Source: Plantago elongata (Eukaryota; Streptophyta; Magnoliopsida; Lamiales; Plantaginaceae). From it: 28,471 nt of DNA. This document shows positions 1 through 10,509 of the stretch, in pieces. The stretch lies in assembly GCA_036897095.1 (NCBI GenBank), contig JAYMSP010001831.1, forward strand, positions 1 to 28,471. The letters are read 5' to 3'. A model generated the notes under the pieces. That model did not search any database. It was not told the origin of the DNA and was given only the letters and a program-made list of their open reading frames with translations. The translations under genes and the position numbers were made by a program. Positions within the stretch are counted from its first letter, which is position 1, and every line of letters starts with the position of its first letter.

Positions 1-1154
1 GATACATAATTTGTTTTTCTTAAATTTTTTATCTTTTGAAAAATTCCAGTTTCTTGTAAAAGATTTACTATTTGTTACAAGATATTGAAATTGGAAAAGT
101 ATTTTCTTTCCTAAGATTAAGACTGTAGTTTCTACACCTCTGTTATTTACAATTTATAGTGTTTTTCGAACATAAATGAACAACGTTGAACAAAACAATC
201 GAACACAAACGAACCGAACACAAACACTTAAAAATATATCAAATCGAACTCGGACATATATTTATTTATTTATTTATTTTCAAAATATTTATAAAATAAA
301 ATATAATTTTATTATATAATTTATAATTACTTTTCATATTTATTTTATATATTTTTTGTATTATTATAAATGCTTTTACAAATAATTTATAAGAAAATGT
401 AAACTCCAAAATGAATACGAGTTTGACACGTGTCTTATTAATTTGAAATAAAATTTAAATTCGTCAATCAAAATCGAGCCAATGTCTTAAAATTATTCGA
501 AATACCTCAATTTCATAAGTATTATTGTAATGTAACTAGACAGCCGTTTTAGCACCTAAACTGACACTATATATTGTAGTTTACCAAATTTTCTTTTTAA
601 AGCCTGCATCACAAATTACAATAGTGCCGAAGTCGAACACTTGGAGCTAGAATACGAGACATACTTCGACGAGTATTTCACTCCAAGAAACAATAGGTGA
701 CCTAACATTAACAAAAAATAATGAGTTACATATTCATCCACTTGCAAATTACATTACCTAACCCCTTAAACAGAAGTCAACTACAGTAATGGTGCATAAA
801 AGTCACTCGAGTCCTATTTCTTCTTAAAAGCTAACTATTTAAAGAGAGTAAAGAGAAAAAAGAACCAAGAGATGTACTAAAAACTTCCCCATAGTTACAG
901 TAACATACCAGCAGCACAGAACCTCCCAAAATCCAACAAATACAATACCGAAAGTAAACCGAATACAAAAGCCAAAATAGCCAGATACAAAACCCAAACA
1001 ACTATACAGGAAAAGGGAAAAAGATGTACTAAGCTCCCACATAGTTTGCCAAAACACTGTAGTTTAACAGAACAAACATCTCAAAAAGATGACTAGAACA
1101 GGATCAGTTTTCTGTAGTAACACACCGGAGAGATGTGTACGAGCAAGCCATTGA
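1..1154. other. AT-rich intergenic DNA and 3' UTR of the SHOU4L-type gene
   Basis: No convincing gene is visible. Bases 1-600 are very AT-rich, with a run of TTTA repeats near 259-279 and a stretch of degenerate GAAC/CGAAC repeats at about 165-250. The part next to 1155 should hold the 3' UTR of the minus-strand gene that ends there, but I saw no clear AATAAA signal. A short imperfect direct repeat around the words AGATGTACTAA occurs near 870 and 1024. A short acidic open stretch at about 560-713 on the plus strand is discussed in the findings. Confidence 0.5.
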
Positions 1155-3510
1155 TTACACGGGTATCACATCCACCTTCGATGTATCTTCACACCTCAAG
1201 ACAATACCCTCGAAGCTAGCAGGGAATATAAACCTGGACCATTGGCAACCGGTGGTTATGGGCTCTGGTGGAGGAACGATCATAAGCACGTTCTCGTTCC
1301 TTTGAACAACTCCCATGACGCTAACTGTGCTTCCTTCCTTGATATACCTACAAATACACGATAAAAGTTGAGTAATAACTTCCCCGTCTCTTTTGATAAC
1401 AAAGAACTTGGTAATAAAAACATTACCCTTCCTTGAGGTGCATAACACGATCATCACATGATAGATTTCTCTCTCCCAGCCAGCGGATAAAATCAGGAGA
1501 ATTATCTCTGTTTTCAGGATCGACATCAATCACAACACTTTCATCAACATAAGGAGTCACCCGTGCACCATAACCGGTCTTCACCAGTGCCCTCAGGCCA
1601 GACTGGAAATCAGATATGTAAAAGTCGACGGCATGCTTCTGCATTGTTTACAGATATTGAATCCAGTGAAATATAGTAGATCAACATTCAAAACCGCAAA
1701 ATCACATATCATCAAATTTAAGAAGACGCTTTTCAGTAGCAAGAACTAATAAGACAATACTAACAATATTTTAACGACATTAAAGAAAGTAAGAGGGCAT
1801 TTATCTAGAAAAGATCACATGATCAGGTCTGAACTTGAAATAAATGATAATTCCAATTAGTTAAACAAAATGTCTTTATACAGAAAGGGACAGGGTTGAA
1901 AAGATAAACAAATACTACTGTACTAGGTAAGCTTGTAGATTTTAACCCCTACTGGCATGGAAAATCTTTCTATGTTTATGTTTATTCATGGGTGGAGGCT
2001 AGCTTAAAAAGATAAGTCAGAAAACTTAGAATAATCACATTATCAGCTGTAAGGACTCAAACATAAACTAACGGAACTTGTAGGATTTAGAAACATACCT
2101 CAGAAGCTCTAAGACCCCAAGTAAAACGGCGATGTTTAGGATTTGCTGCTTTAGAGTCCCACCTCCGATACTCATATAAGCTTGTAGATGTATAGACACA
2201 TCTAGGAACCCTTTGAAAGGATGATCTGAGAGGCACATTACCACAAGTCACCACCTATCACATGAAACCAATAAGCGGGTGAGAATATTGTAAAAGTGCA
2301 GCAGTCAGAGTGACAAGGCTGCAAATTCATGACATTTATATGTGGAAAGGAGATTACTTGAATGTGAGAAGACAACGTGAAAGTGTTTTTTTATTTTATT
2401 TTTTGAAACGGCAAAGTTGACTCAAACTCCCGACCTATTGGTTAGAGGGGAAGCGCCTTACCAACTAAGCTGCACTTCGTTATCCATGAAAGTGTGCTTG
2501 GTTCTTCTCACAGAAGTAGATAATAATTTTCCAATTAAGTACTCTAGTTTAAATTATCAGGTCTGATTTTATATAGATGTTAAAAATTTAAAACTCACTA
2601 CCATGTTAAAAAATTAAGGAACAAAACGTACCCCAGAGACTTTGACATATTGTCCATTTTGAGCAGTTCTTAGTTCAGAATCCGGATAGCTGGCTATGTA
2701 TCCAACAACTGCTTTTCTCCCACAGAAAGAATTATACACAAAGAGGCCACTGACAATAACGAATAAACCAATAATAACCACAAGCAGAACCGGATTGTGA
2801 ACGGCTCCCAATATAAAACCTCCAGCAATGAAACCCATCACGAAAAGCAGCATCAGAGCATACAAAATTGGTTTAGGAAGGTTCTTTGTGAAGGAGTACT
2901 CATCATCTTGATTGAGGGTTGTCACCGCCTGGTTATGACTGATAGAGGAAGCATGTTTTAGCGATCCAGTCGAGTCCAGCGGACCAGAGAACTTTCTTGG
3001 GGCCCCAGATGAGTTCAGTGGGCCTGATGTAATGAGGCCTGTTGTAGGAAGAACCGGCGGAGGAGGCATTGGGCCTGAGTTTTGGCGGCCGCTAGGCGTT
3101 ACACCCCCAGATTGAGGGCCCGAGGACTTCTTGATAGGTTCACCGTGCTTATTCAGTGGGCCCGAATTTGTTTTCTTCATGGAAGATGAACCAGAGACCA
3201 TAGGTGCTACAGGACCTGAGGTAGAGTAGCTGGACCGAGCTACATTAGGATTTATAGGTCCAGAATGTGAAGCAGCTCCACCAAAAGATCCGGTCCTTGT
3301 AGGAGCATTTATTGGGCCAGATTTCCGGGATTTTGAGCCGTCCACAGGAAGATCAAACATTTTACCCAGCTCACCGGACTTTTTTATGTCTCCTCCGGTA
3401 TAGGGCATTGCCACCGAGCTCATAGTAGGCAACCTTTCTTTCGGTTGCTCTGGCCGACCCGAAACGTAGAGACCATTGCTAAGCTGGTGAGACTGGAATC
3501 TGGATCCCAT
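1155..3510 (-). CDS. SHOU4L: SHOU4/SHOU4L-type two-pass membrane protein (At1g16860-like), 479 aa
   Basis: There are four coding exons: 2632-3510, 2099-2254, 1427-1638 and 1155-1347. They join in phase at GT-AG borders and total 1440 nt, ending in TAA. The start is the ATG at 3510 (MGSRFQSHQL), the conserved N-terminus of the family; the frame stays open upstream but a UTR acceptor lies at 3574-3575. Residues 1-210 are low-complexity, rich in Ser, Gly and Pro, with eight SGP motifs. Two hydrophobic segments at about 215-237 and 241-259 look like a membrane hairpin. The remaining C-terminal domain, about 220 residues, is globular. The Arabidopsis relatives SHOU4 and SHOU4L restrain exocytosis of cellulose synthase complexes to the plasma membrane. 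Older annotations call the family ubiquitin protease C19-related, but I see no protease motif. The length is close to the Arabidopsis protein. Function is by homology; SHOU4 versus SHOU4L is not resolved. Confidence 0.93.
2387..2486 (-). repeat. tRNA-derived mini-SINE, copy A
   Basis: On the minus strand an A-box-like segment (2454-2473; core CTTAGTTGGTAAGGCG) is followed by a B-box-like segment (2416-2432; core GAGTTTGAGTC). They span 58 nt end to end, then comes an A-rich tail (AAAATAAAATAAA). The direct repeat TGAAAGTGT lies on both sides (2378-2386 and 2487-2495), as expected for a target-site duplication. It sits in the intron between coding exons 1 and 2 of the SHOU4L-type gene, in the gene's own orientation. 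Confidence 0.7.
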
Positions 3511-3573
3511 TGAGTTATGGATCGAGCTTGAAAGCAGACAGGGTAAGGGTGTGACAGATATCAATCCAGGCCT
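3511..3573 (-). other. 5' UTR part of the first coding exon of the SHOU4L-type gene
   Basis: On the minus strand an AT-rich tract ending in ATATTTCAG meets AGGCCTGG at 3573, a good 3' splice site 63 nt upstream of the ATG. It is the acceptor expected for a 5' UTR intron. The boundary is inferred from sequence only. Confidence 0.55.
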
Positions 3574-5251
3574 CTGAAATATTTTTAAACATGCAATCTA
3601 TCAAAAGAGTGTTACATACAAACAAAGGAATCAAATACATCCAAGCCAAAGTTACAAATATGTACATAAAAGAAGAAATGAACAAAAAGACAAACGGAAT
3701 GAATAGCACGTAAGACGCACATAAGACGTAACCATAAGGATTATAGAATGTTAAATGAGCTTGATAGATTTTTATTCCCCCAACAAGGAGTGATAAAAAC
3801 AAATATGGACAAAATGTAACAATAGCAAATCTAGAGGTGGTGTGTCTAATGAGGAGAAGAATTAAACTAGCAAATTTAGAACTATAACCTTAACGTTATA
3901 GATTCCATATCCCATGTATCGTATTAGTGGTGATGAACGGTATAAACACGTGGACACGAAACAAAACCATCAAGGAACTTTTTTGTTTGTTGTCAAAATA
4001 CTCATAAAATGATACTATAAACATGGACACTTGTAATTATTACAATACAACTTTTCTATGTTACGTCATATGACTACCTTACTATATGCGTAAAATAACT
4101 GACACTTTGGAATTAAAGAAAGGTCTTCAATTATTGTATTAGGTAGCAAACATGTGACGGCTCTAGTTCACAATTCCACAGACATGACGCTTGCATGCAT
4201 TCACAACATTCAGCAAAGCGGAACATGCAAAACAAGACACCAACAAAATTTGGCCACTTTCAGAATTCAAGAGAAAGATTTGCAGTGGCTAAATGCATTC
4301 CAAGACACGATTCACACCCACACCGACCATGATACTTTTCAGACTCCAAGCCCTAGACACGAGACTTTGTGCACATAAACAGAGCTCTTGAAAATAATGT
4401 ACGGCAGAGTGATGGTTATAAAAGGTTATGTTGGCATATGAACTAGATGATTAAAAGATTCCAAAACAAACCATATCAAACATAAACTTCCCATGAGAGT
4501 GAGCAAGAGGGAACATAAACACATCAAACTTAAACTCTTACTATGAGAGTGCGCAAAGAGTAAACATAAATTGACAGCTCATATAACAAGCAGACTGCCA
4601 TTACTTCATAGCAACAGAAAACTCCAAAATAAGTGACTAATATCTCTAAATACAACTAACAAACCTCATGTGCTATCTTCCAAGACAAACCGAAAACTAA
4701 AACATAAACGTTCTTCGTCACACCTCCAATTTTCTCAATATGAATACAAGAAGACAACCAGAAATTGAGAACTCTAACAAATTCCACATTATTGACTTAA
4801 ACCACCCATCAAACCATTCTCCATCACTCAAATCAAGAAATCCGAAACAACTAAATCCAACTTAAGCATTAATCAAGACTTGAGATATCATAAAAGACAA
4901 AAAATACTATTAAGACAAGCATTTTCAACCCCATAAATCAAGAAATCTAATTAATGAAATTAAGTTAAACAATGCTTAAGACTTGATATCTTACAGGAAC
5001 AGACAAAAAAGGACTAAAACACAGCCATTGTAGGATTAATGGATTGAGTCAAGAAATGAGCCTGAGAATAAATGTTTCAACACATTAGATCTAAGATCTT
5101 TCAAGTAACATCAGGTCAAATCAAAACCCCTTTTCCCCAAAGAAACAAAGCCAGATCTTGAAAATACAAATCCAAAGAAAACACATTGCCAGAATAAAGC
5201 AAGCCCAGAAAACAGAATTGCAATGAGTAGTGAGCTAGTAGTGACAGTTAC
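3574..5251 (-). other. Probable 1.7-kb intron in the 5' UTR of the SHOU4L-type gene
   Basis: The donor is TTTTCAG followed by GTAACTG, with the intron's first base at 5251; the acceptor is at 3574-3575. The stretch is AT-rich and holds no credible coding region. Short open frames at 3515-3802 (minus) and 4154-4378 (plus) have low-complexity translations and no recognisable domain. Near 4490-4560 a short imperfect repeat (CATGAGAGTGAGCAA and CTATGAGAGTGCGCAA) is seen. Long 5' UTR introns are common in plants and can raise expression. Confidence 0.5.
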
Positions 5252-5561
5252 CTGAAAAGAACGTTAAATCTGAAGAAACATACGGATGGGTGTGTTGTGC
5301 TTGCTGTGTGTATAAGAATCTTATCTATCTGTGCAAAGGAAAACAAAACAAAACAAAACAAGAAAAGGTCGTTGTTACTTGGGAGTTTGGCGAGTAGATC
5401 CCATCAGTGAAACAGGCATAAAAATTGAGTCTTTTTTGGTCTACCTCTCTCTAAAAACTTTTTCAAGAAATTGGAGGCTTTGAGACTTGAGAGAGCCGCA
5501 ACAACTGGTGGGTTGTCTGGTTCGACCTGTCACCTCTAAAAACACACAGATTACAGAAGAA
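5252..5561 (-). other. Probable first, non-coding exon of the SHOU4L-type gene
   Basis: On the minus strand this is CT-rich, UTR-like sequence between a TATA-like element and the donor at 5251. It holds an (AAAAC)n run near 5340-5362. A further small intron inside it (GTAACAAC to TTGCACAG, about 5315-5380) is possible but cannot be settled by eye. The transcription start is not known and could lie further upstream, because CT-rich sequence continues to about 5820. Confidence 0.35.
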
Positions 5562-5573
5562 GATATATATACA
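5562..5573 (-). promoter_or_regulatory. TATA-like element, candidate core promoter of the SHOU4L-type gene
   Basis: On the minus strand this reads TGTATATATATC, just upstream of the likely first exon. A second AT-rich palindrome, TTTAAATATTTAAA near 5824-5837, is an alternative farther upstream. The choice is not resolved. Confidence 0.3.
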
Positions 5574-6200
5574 GATGCATATATTTAAAGTTTTAAACAG
5601 AGAAATACAGATTTTTGAGTATTAGTTACAGTGACAGCAACCATTTTTTAAGATTTATTAATTTTTATAAGTAGTACTATATTGTAGAGAGAGAAAATGA
5701 ACGAATGAATGGAAAAGGTGTGTGAGTGAGTGAGTGAGAAAACAAAAAACACACCTTCCACCTCCTCAGCACAAACACTCTGGTCTGATGGTCTCTCTCT
5801 TCACTCATACACTCTGTGGTGGGTTTAAATATTTAAAGCTGTATTATTATTATTACTAACCGTATCGATGCCACGATATATTAAATTTTTTATAAATAAT
5901 AATTTTTTTCAATTAGCATAAATAATAAATAATAAGAATTAATAGTTTATAATAATAGGATAATACCGTGCATTACAATAGAGTTTTAAATAATAAGAAT
6001 AAGAAATAATAAAAATTTCGTACGGAAAGAAAATGAAAGGAAGAAAAAAAAAGTGTGAAGACTTCAGATTCCGGCACATATGACAAACCACACGCACTGC
6101 ATACAAATTAATGAAAATGATTTTGTTAATTATCGATTTATAATACTTACATAATGACTAATATAAAAAAACTAAGATGTTAATAAAAAAGTTATATACC
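5574..6200. other. Intergenic region upstream of the SHOU4L-type gene
   Basis: There is no gene here. It holds a (GTGA)n microsatellite at about 5719-5738, CT-rich sequence on the minus strand up to about 5820, and AT-rich DNA with TAATAA runs after 5880. A short sequence at 5964-5980 recalls the hairpin found near the 3' ends of many plant Helitrons; see the findings. Confidence 0.5.
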
Positions 6201-7942
6201 TTAGAGATTTCTAAAAATCTCCTTATAAACAACATTGGTAGTCATGTCGGTTGATTTTCCTTCATCGTCCAATCCTAAGAACTTCAGTCCCTTCCTGCTA
6301 GTCACACTATTAAAAGGCTACATATAACTGATCATGACTGAACACGGGCTTTCGAAGGCAACGTGCAATAATAATTGTCCTTGACTCTTATTGATCGTCA
6401 TTGCATAGCATACTGATATTGGAAATTGCCACCTTTAAAACCAAATTGGAAAGTTAGTCAAGTCTGATGGGCTTAGTACCATTCAAGCTATGTAAAGCTT
6501 CTTTACAGCTTTCTTTCCATGTATCGTCTTCACCTCAATAACATGTTTGCCAATCTCAGTGATGACTAACCGAGTTCCGTTACATAGCTCTTCGTGCTGA
6601 TCAATGTTCCTTAAGTGCATAATAGGACAAACAACTTTCAAATGAATAATGATATTGGATTTGTCAGAAGTCCTAATATTATTCAAGAACTCAACCGAGT
6701 AAACATCTTCTCGATTTACGATGCCATCCTCATTGGGACATATGGAATCCGAACTCATAAACTCATGCGAATCTCCAGGGAGCAGCAACATGATGTAATC
6801 GTTGACCTCCTGCACGACCTCATTAGTTGGTGCAAGTATAGTCGGATCCTGGAAATATTGTCCGACACCAACATTATTTGACAATCTGGGATATGTACTC
6901 TTTACTATAGCAGGATTCCCTGGATCATTGGAACGAATCACAATATCCTCGGGCAATCTGAATTGAATCTCACCGTCATTGGATTCACCAACTTCACCGT
7001 CTCCTACTTTCAACAGCCAATCCGCAAATTCTCTTATGCGATCATTCTCTTAAGATTAGTTCCCAGACTGCAAGTAAATATGCTTATATATGTTAAACTG
7101 TAATTCAATAAAAATACATTAAAGTTATTTGTAAAAATAATTACATATTCACATAACTTAAAAAATAATGATGACGCACCTGTAGACGCATGTTCTTAAT
7201 AGTTTCAATACCCGACAATGCTCCGAAATCCTCTTAGATGTGGAAAGTGAATGGTGGACTATATCCTGCCTACTACCTTTTAGTACCACCGGTAGTATTT
7301 GTCTGAAATCTCCACCAAAATCAATGGTCAATCCATCAAATGGCTTTGCGGATCGTCCAACATTATTATCCCTCATAATGTCCCCAAGACTGCGGTCAAA
7401 AGCTTCAAAGCAGTACCTGTTAGTCATGGAAGCTTCATCCCAAATAATTAACTTAGTCATATTCAACAATTCAGAAAGCTCGCTCCCCGATGTTAATCGA
7501 CTACATATGCTCGTCTCATCAACATTCAACGCAATGTTGAATCTGGAATGAGCAGTGCGGCCTCCAGGAAGGTGTGAAGTTATGCCACTTGATGCAACCG
7601 GGAGAACAATATCATGCCTACCATGTTATGTCGAACAAAGTGTATTCCATAAGAATGTCTTCCCTGTGCCACCATATCCATACAAAAAGAATACTCCACC
7701 ATTACCGGAATCGATGGCCTCCATAATGGTATGGTATACACTCCTTTGCTCATCAGTTGGCACGGATATAAACGATTGTGCTGTTGAACCATCTCCTCAA
7801 CATCATATCACATCTCCTCACGTATCAAGTTATGGAATAGGACTACCCTCAATGTGTCGCAAACTGAATCCCTTCATTGAAAGAAATTCTTCTATATTGT
7901 AGAGCACAAAAATTTTCAACGACGTATCATTTAACTCTAAAT
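6201..7942 (-). pseudogene. Decayed Helitron-type PIF1 DNA helicase (C-terminal part of a Rep-helicase)
   Basis: Read on the minus strand, the helicase motifs come in order. There is a splice-acceptor-like start at 7942, a TDEQ-type Q motif near 7750, Walker A GGTGKT (7656-7673) and an LPGGRTAHSRF-like block split by frame changes near 7550. Walker B IIWDEAS follows, with its Asp codon at 7437-7439, then GGDFRQILP. An open stretch of 176 codons (6483-7013) covers the later helicase domain. The motif MTINKSQGQ is at about 6375-6400 and the tail ends at TAA 6201. It is broken by stops near 7041, 7047, 6480 and 6432, by frameshifts near 7195 and 6330, and by the loss of the N-terminal Rep/HUH half. 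An intron-like gap (about 7070-7170) still shows GT and AG borders. In an intact Helitron this helicase unwinds DNA for rolling-circle transposition. Confidence 0.88.
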
Positions 7943-9020
7943 CTGCGAAAAAAACATAAATTATCCGACATACCCCCACACCCCGACCTGTCAGGGAGAT
8001 CAATGAAGTACAAAGAAGATCGAAGACAATTTTCCCACCTAGAAAGTATAAGCTAATTCCCCCCGCGTCAGGCCCGTTACAGGGTATCAGATCCTCGACA
8101 TGGCTAATATGGATCAAGAAAGTACAAAGAAGATGAAAGAGCCCCCACTTTTTGCAGTGCGGTGAAGATTTAGTTTTTACTAAATTCATAATGTTGCAGT
8201 CGGGTCTTGCAACAAAGATATAGAACATCTTCAAATATATGCTAGATCAACCTGAACATCATTATTTCGAACGGAGAAATTTATGTTTGATGGAACCGTC
8301 CTTCCAGCTAGAGACCATAGAGAAAAGAACCCTTACACCTCATCCTACTAATCAAATGTTATACATAAAGAAAAGAAATTGAAAGTATTCACATGTAGAT
8401 TTTTTGTTGATAGATATGTAAAGATCAACTCGCGTGTATCTTTTATGTGTTTATCGTATTTTGTCAAGTGTTTGTCAAAGTGCATTACCAATGTGGTACT
8501 CAGTAATCTCACTATTGCATTGGGTGAATTCATTTCACATCTCCTATATGATCATACAATTCATGCAATAACTAATAAGAAGGGGTGAGAAGTTGCAATT
8601 TATGTGTTTTAATTCAATGTGCATATTCAACAGTAAATCATACGAATATGAGGCATAAATTAAATTAAGCTTAATTTATTGAACAATGTAATATTGATTA
8701 CTTGAATTCGATAAAAATGATTGATTTCACTATATTAAATTAAAAACTAAGAATTTTGAATCATATACGTTCAAATATATAACCTTAATGAATTGCATAA
8801 ATACCTTTATATGTAAGAAATATATATTTGTCATGCCTCAACAAATTTGGAAGAATATAAAAGACGTGCATCGTAATTACGTCAAGTACTTAAAACATCC
8901 AAACTCATTCTTATATATAGAAACATCCAAAATCTCACACATATTAGAGTTGTTTTATACCAAACACTCCCCCCTCCTTATTCTTCTAAAATAGAAATTC
9001 ACATGATACGACTATTTTTT
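7943..9020. other. Intergenic DNA, possibly intron or flank of the Helitron helicase
   Basis: The minus-strand frame at 7830-8234 runs on from the helicase but shows no helicase motif before 7942. It may be intron or unrelated insertion. A word of about 20 bases containing AAGTACAAAGAAGAT occurs twice, near 8005 and 8118. From 8240 to 9020 the DNA is AT-rich with only short chance frames. Confidence 0.4.
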
Positions 9021-9024
9021 TCAA

Positions 9025-9025
9025 C

Positions 9026-9056
<31 letters not shown>
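9025..9056. repeat. Homopolymer junction: 22 C followed by 10 A
   Basis: The run of 22 C (9025-9046) directly abuts 10 A (9047-9056). Such a tract can form G4 or i-motif structures and is unstable. It may also mark a sequencing or assembly weak point. Confidence 0.9.
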
Positions 9057-9239
9057 GTAGTAGTTGGGCCAATATTGGCGCCTAAGTTGATTGGATTGGG
9101 CTTCGGCCCAAGGATAAATACGGATATGGTCTGATAATTGTAATGGACTTGTGGCTCTTTCGGATATGAGTAGCAATAAATTATCCAAATAGTTGGAATC
9201 TTTGTTCAAGTAATCGAATTAACCACATCTCAAAATATA

Positions 9240-9680
9240 CAATAAAATCGAAAGCATATATCTCACCTTTCAAGCTTTAGTTAACCTTCGAGTTCGCGAA
9301 TCTCACCGGAAAACATAAGCTCCACAACCTGATAAATATAACTGCAGGTCAATATAAATATTTCAGCAAGCAGATTAGTGCAAGATACGTGAAATAAATA
9401 GAGCTTAACTGAAGCTCGATTTGGTCGGAAATGAAGGTGGGAAATGTCGACTACAGGAGCTATTCTGAGTTGGAGAAATGATGGTATTTATATGGCATCT
9501 CTAGGTTTGTAAATGGGGGCATATTGGTTTTACAACAAATTGATAAATGTATTTCGAAATACATATCTCAAATACGTGAAAAACCCCATGTAATCGTAAA
9601 CGCGTCTGACGGTGTGTTTTGAAACGCAATTCTTCTTAATTCGCGGGCTTTCTCAAATATATTGGGCCGAAACACATCAA
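9240..9680 (-). promoter_or_regulatory. Promoter-like segment with TATA box but no intact gene downstream
   Basis: On the minus strand a GGCCCAA motif (about 9663-9669, site II-like) is followed by the TATA box TATAAATA (9485-9492). UTR-like sequence comes next, then a short open frame, MFSGEIRELEG then stop, that starts near 9317. Site II (TGGGCY) motifs plus a TATA box are typical of plant housekeeping promoters. The region beyond 9240 has no recognisable coding sequence before the C/A tract, so this looks like the front end of a truncated gene or a captured promoter. It could also be chance. Confidence 0.25.
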
Positions 9681-10118
9681 TCCAATTACAAAAGCGAGTG
9701 TGGTTAATGCCCAAATACCACACTTTGCACCAAACCAATCAGGTTCTTAGTAAATTAATAAATTACCTGCTTCGTTTCTTATTTGATTTATCAATGATGC
9801 TCTTAATGCTTTCATATGCAATGATTGATCATGTGATAAAGTAATTTTGGACCTAGTAGCCTTGAAGCAATTTAAATTTGTAAAGATCATTATGACAATA
9901 TTGCCTATTTGGTTTTCTTCTCTTTCTTTTCTGGTATTTGTTTGTTTTGTGATTAAGTATAGTTATTGATAAATCTATGCATGAGTTACTATCTATAATC
10001 TGATTTAAGTTTAAGGGATTAACTGATGCTTATAACATGAATGATCAATGTGATAGGTAGCTAATATTTTGATTTAGTTGAGTTGTCTACTTACGAATGT
10101 ATTGAAGTTAAATATGTC
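9681..10118. other. Intergenic DNA
   Basis: AT-rich stretch without a credible gene; a plus-strand frame ending at 9844 has no recognisable domain. The last 17 bases are the left direct repeat of the retroposon that follows. Confidence 0.5.
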
Positions 10119-10204
10119 TTTTTTTCAAACGATTAAAGGGTGACTTGAACCTCCGGCTTATTGGTGGGAGTTGAAGCGTCTTATCAACTGAGTTACGTTT
10201 TGTG
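10119..10204 (-). repeat. tRNA-derived mini-SINE, copy B, with 17-bp flanking repeats
   Basis: On the minus strand the A-box-like segment (10177-10196; core ACTCAGTTGATAAGACG) and the B-box-like segment (10138-10154; core GGTTCAAGTCACC) span 59 nt. A short tail ends in seven A. The flanks are TTGAAGTTAAATATGTC (10102-10118) and TTGAAGTTAAATCTGTC (10205-10221), a 17-bp target-site duplication with one mismatch. That leaves a unit of only 86 bp. Confidence 0.8.
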
Positions 10205-10301
10205 TTGAAGTTAAATCTGTCGTGATTATGTTCTGCTCGCATGTTGTTTGGTCATTAGTTAATCTTTTGATTTTTGTGCAGAATATTTATGCTTCCGTTT
10301 C

Positions 10302-10509
10302 TATTATATATTTAAATGCTTTGGCATTGATGAGTTTACTTGTCGTTAACAAAATATTGTGTATCTGAATGGTCACATATGTATTAGCTATGTAATTCTG
10401 TACTTTATTATATATTTAAATGCTTAGGCATTGATGAGTTTACTTGTCGTTAACAAAATATTGTGTATCTGAATGTTCACATATGTATTAGCAATGTAAT
10501 TCTGTACTT
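10302..10509. repeat. Tandem duplication, two 104-bp units
   Basis: The units 10302-10405 and 10406-10509 both begin TATTATATATTTAAATGCT and differ at only about three or four positions, so the duplication is fairly recent. No coding sequence is involved. Confidence 0.9.

Noticed and set aside
839..1057. Minus-strand 72-codon open frame
   Set aside because: Phe-, Leu- and Tyr-rich translation of AT-rich DNA beyond the SHOU4L stop codon; no motif and probably 3' UTR.
4154..4378. Plus-strand 74-codon open frame in the 5' UTR intron
   Set aside because: His- and Thr-rich low-complexity translation without a domain, on the strand opposite to the host gene.
6195..6235. AGATTT/AAATCT hairpin as a Helitron end or terminator
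   Set aside because: It lies within the last helicase codons and is AT-rich, so chance pairing is likely.
7240..7902. Plus-strand open frames over the helicase region
   Set aside because: They are antisense shadows of the minus-strand helicase remnant, whose motifs (Walker A and B) explain the sequence.
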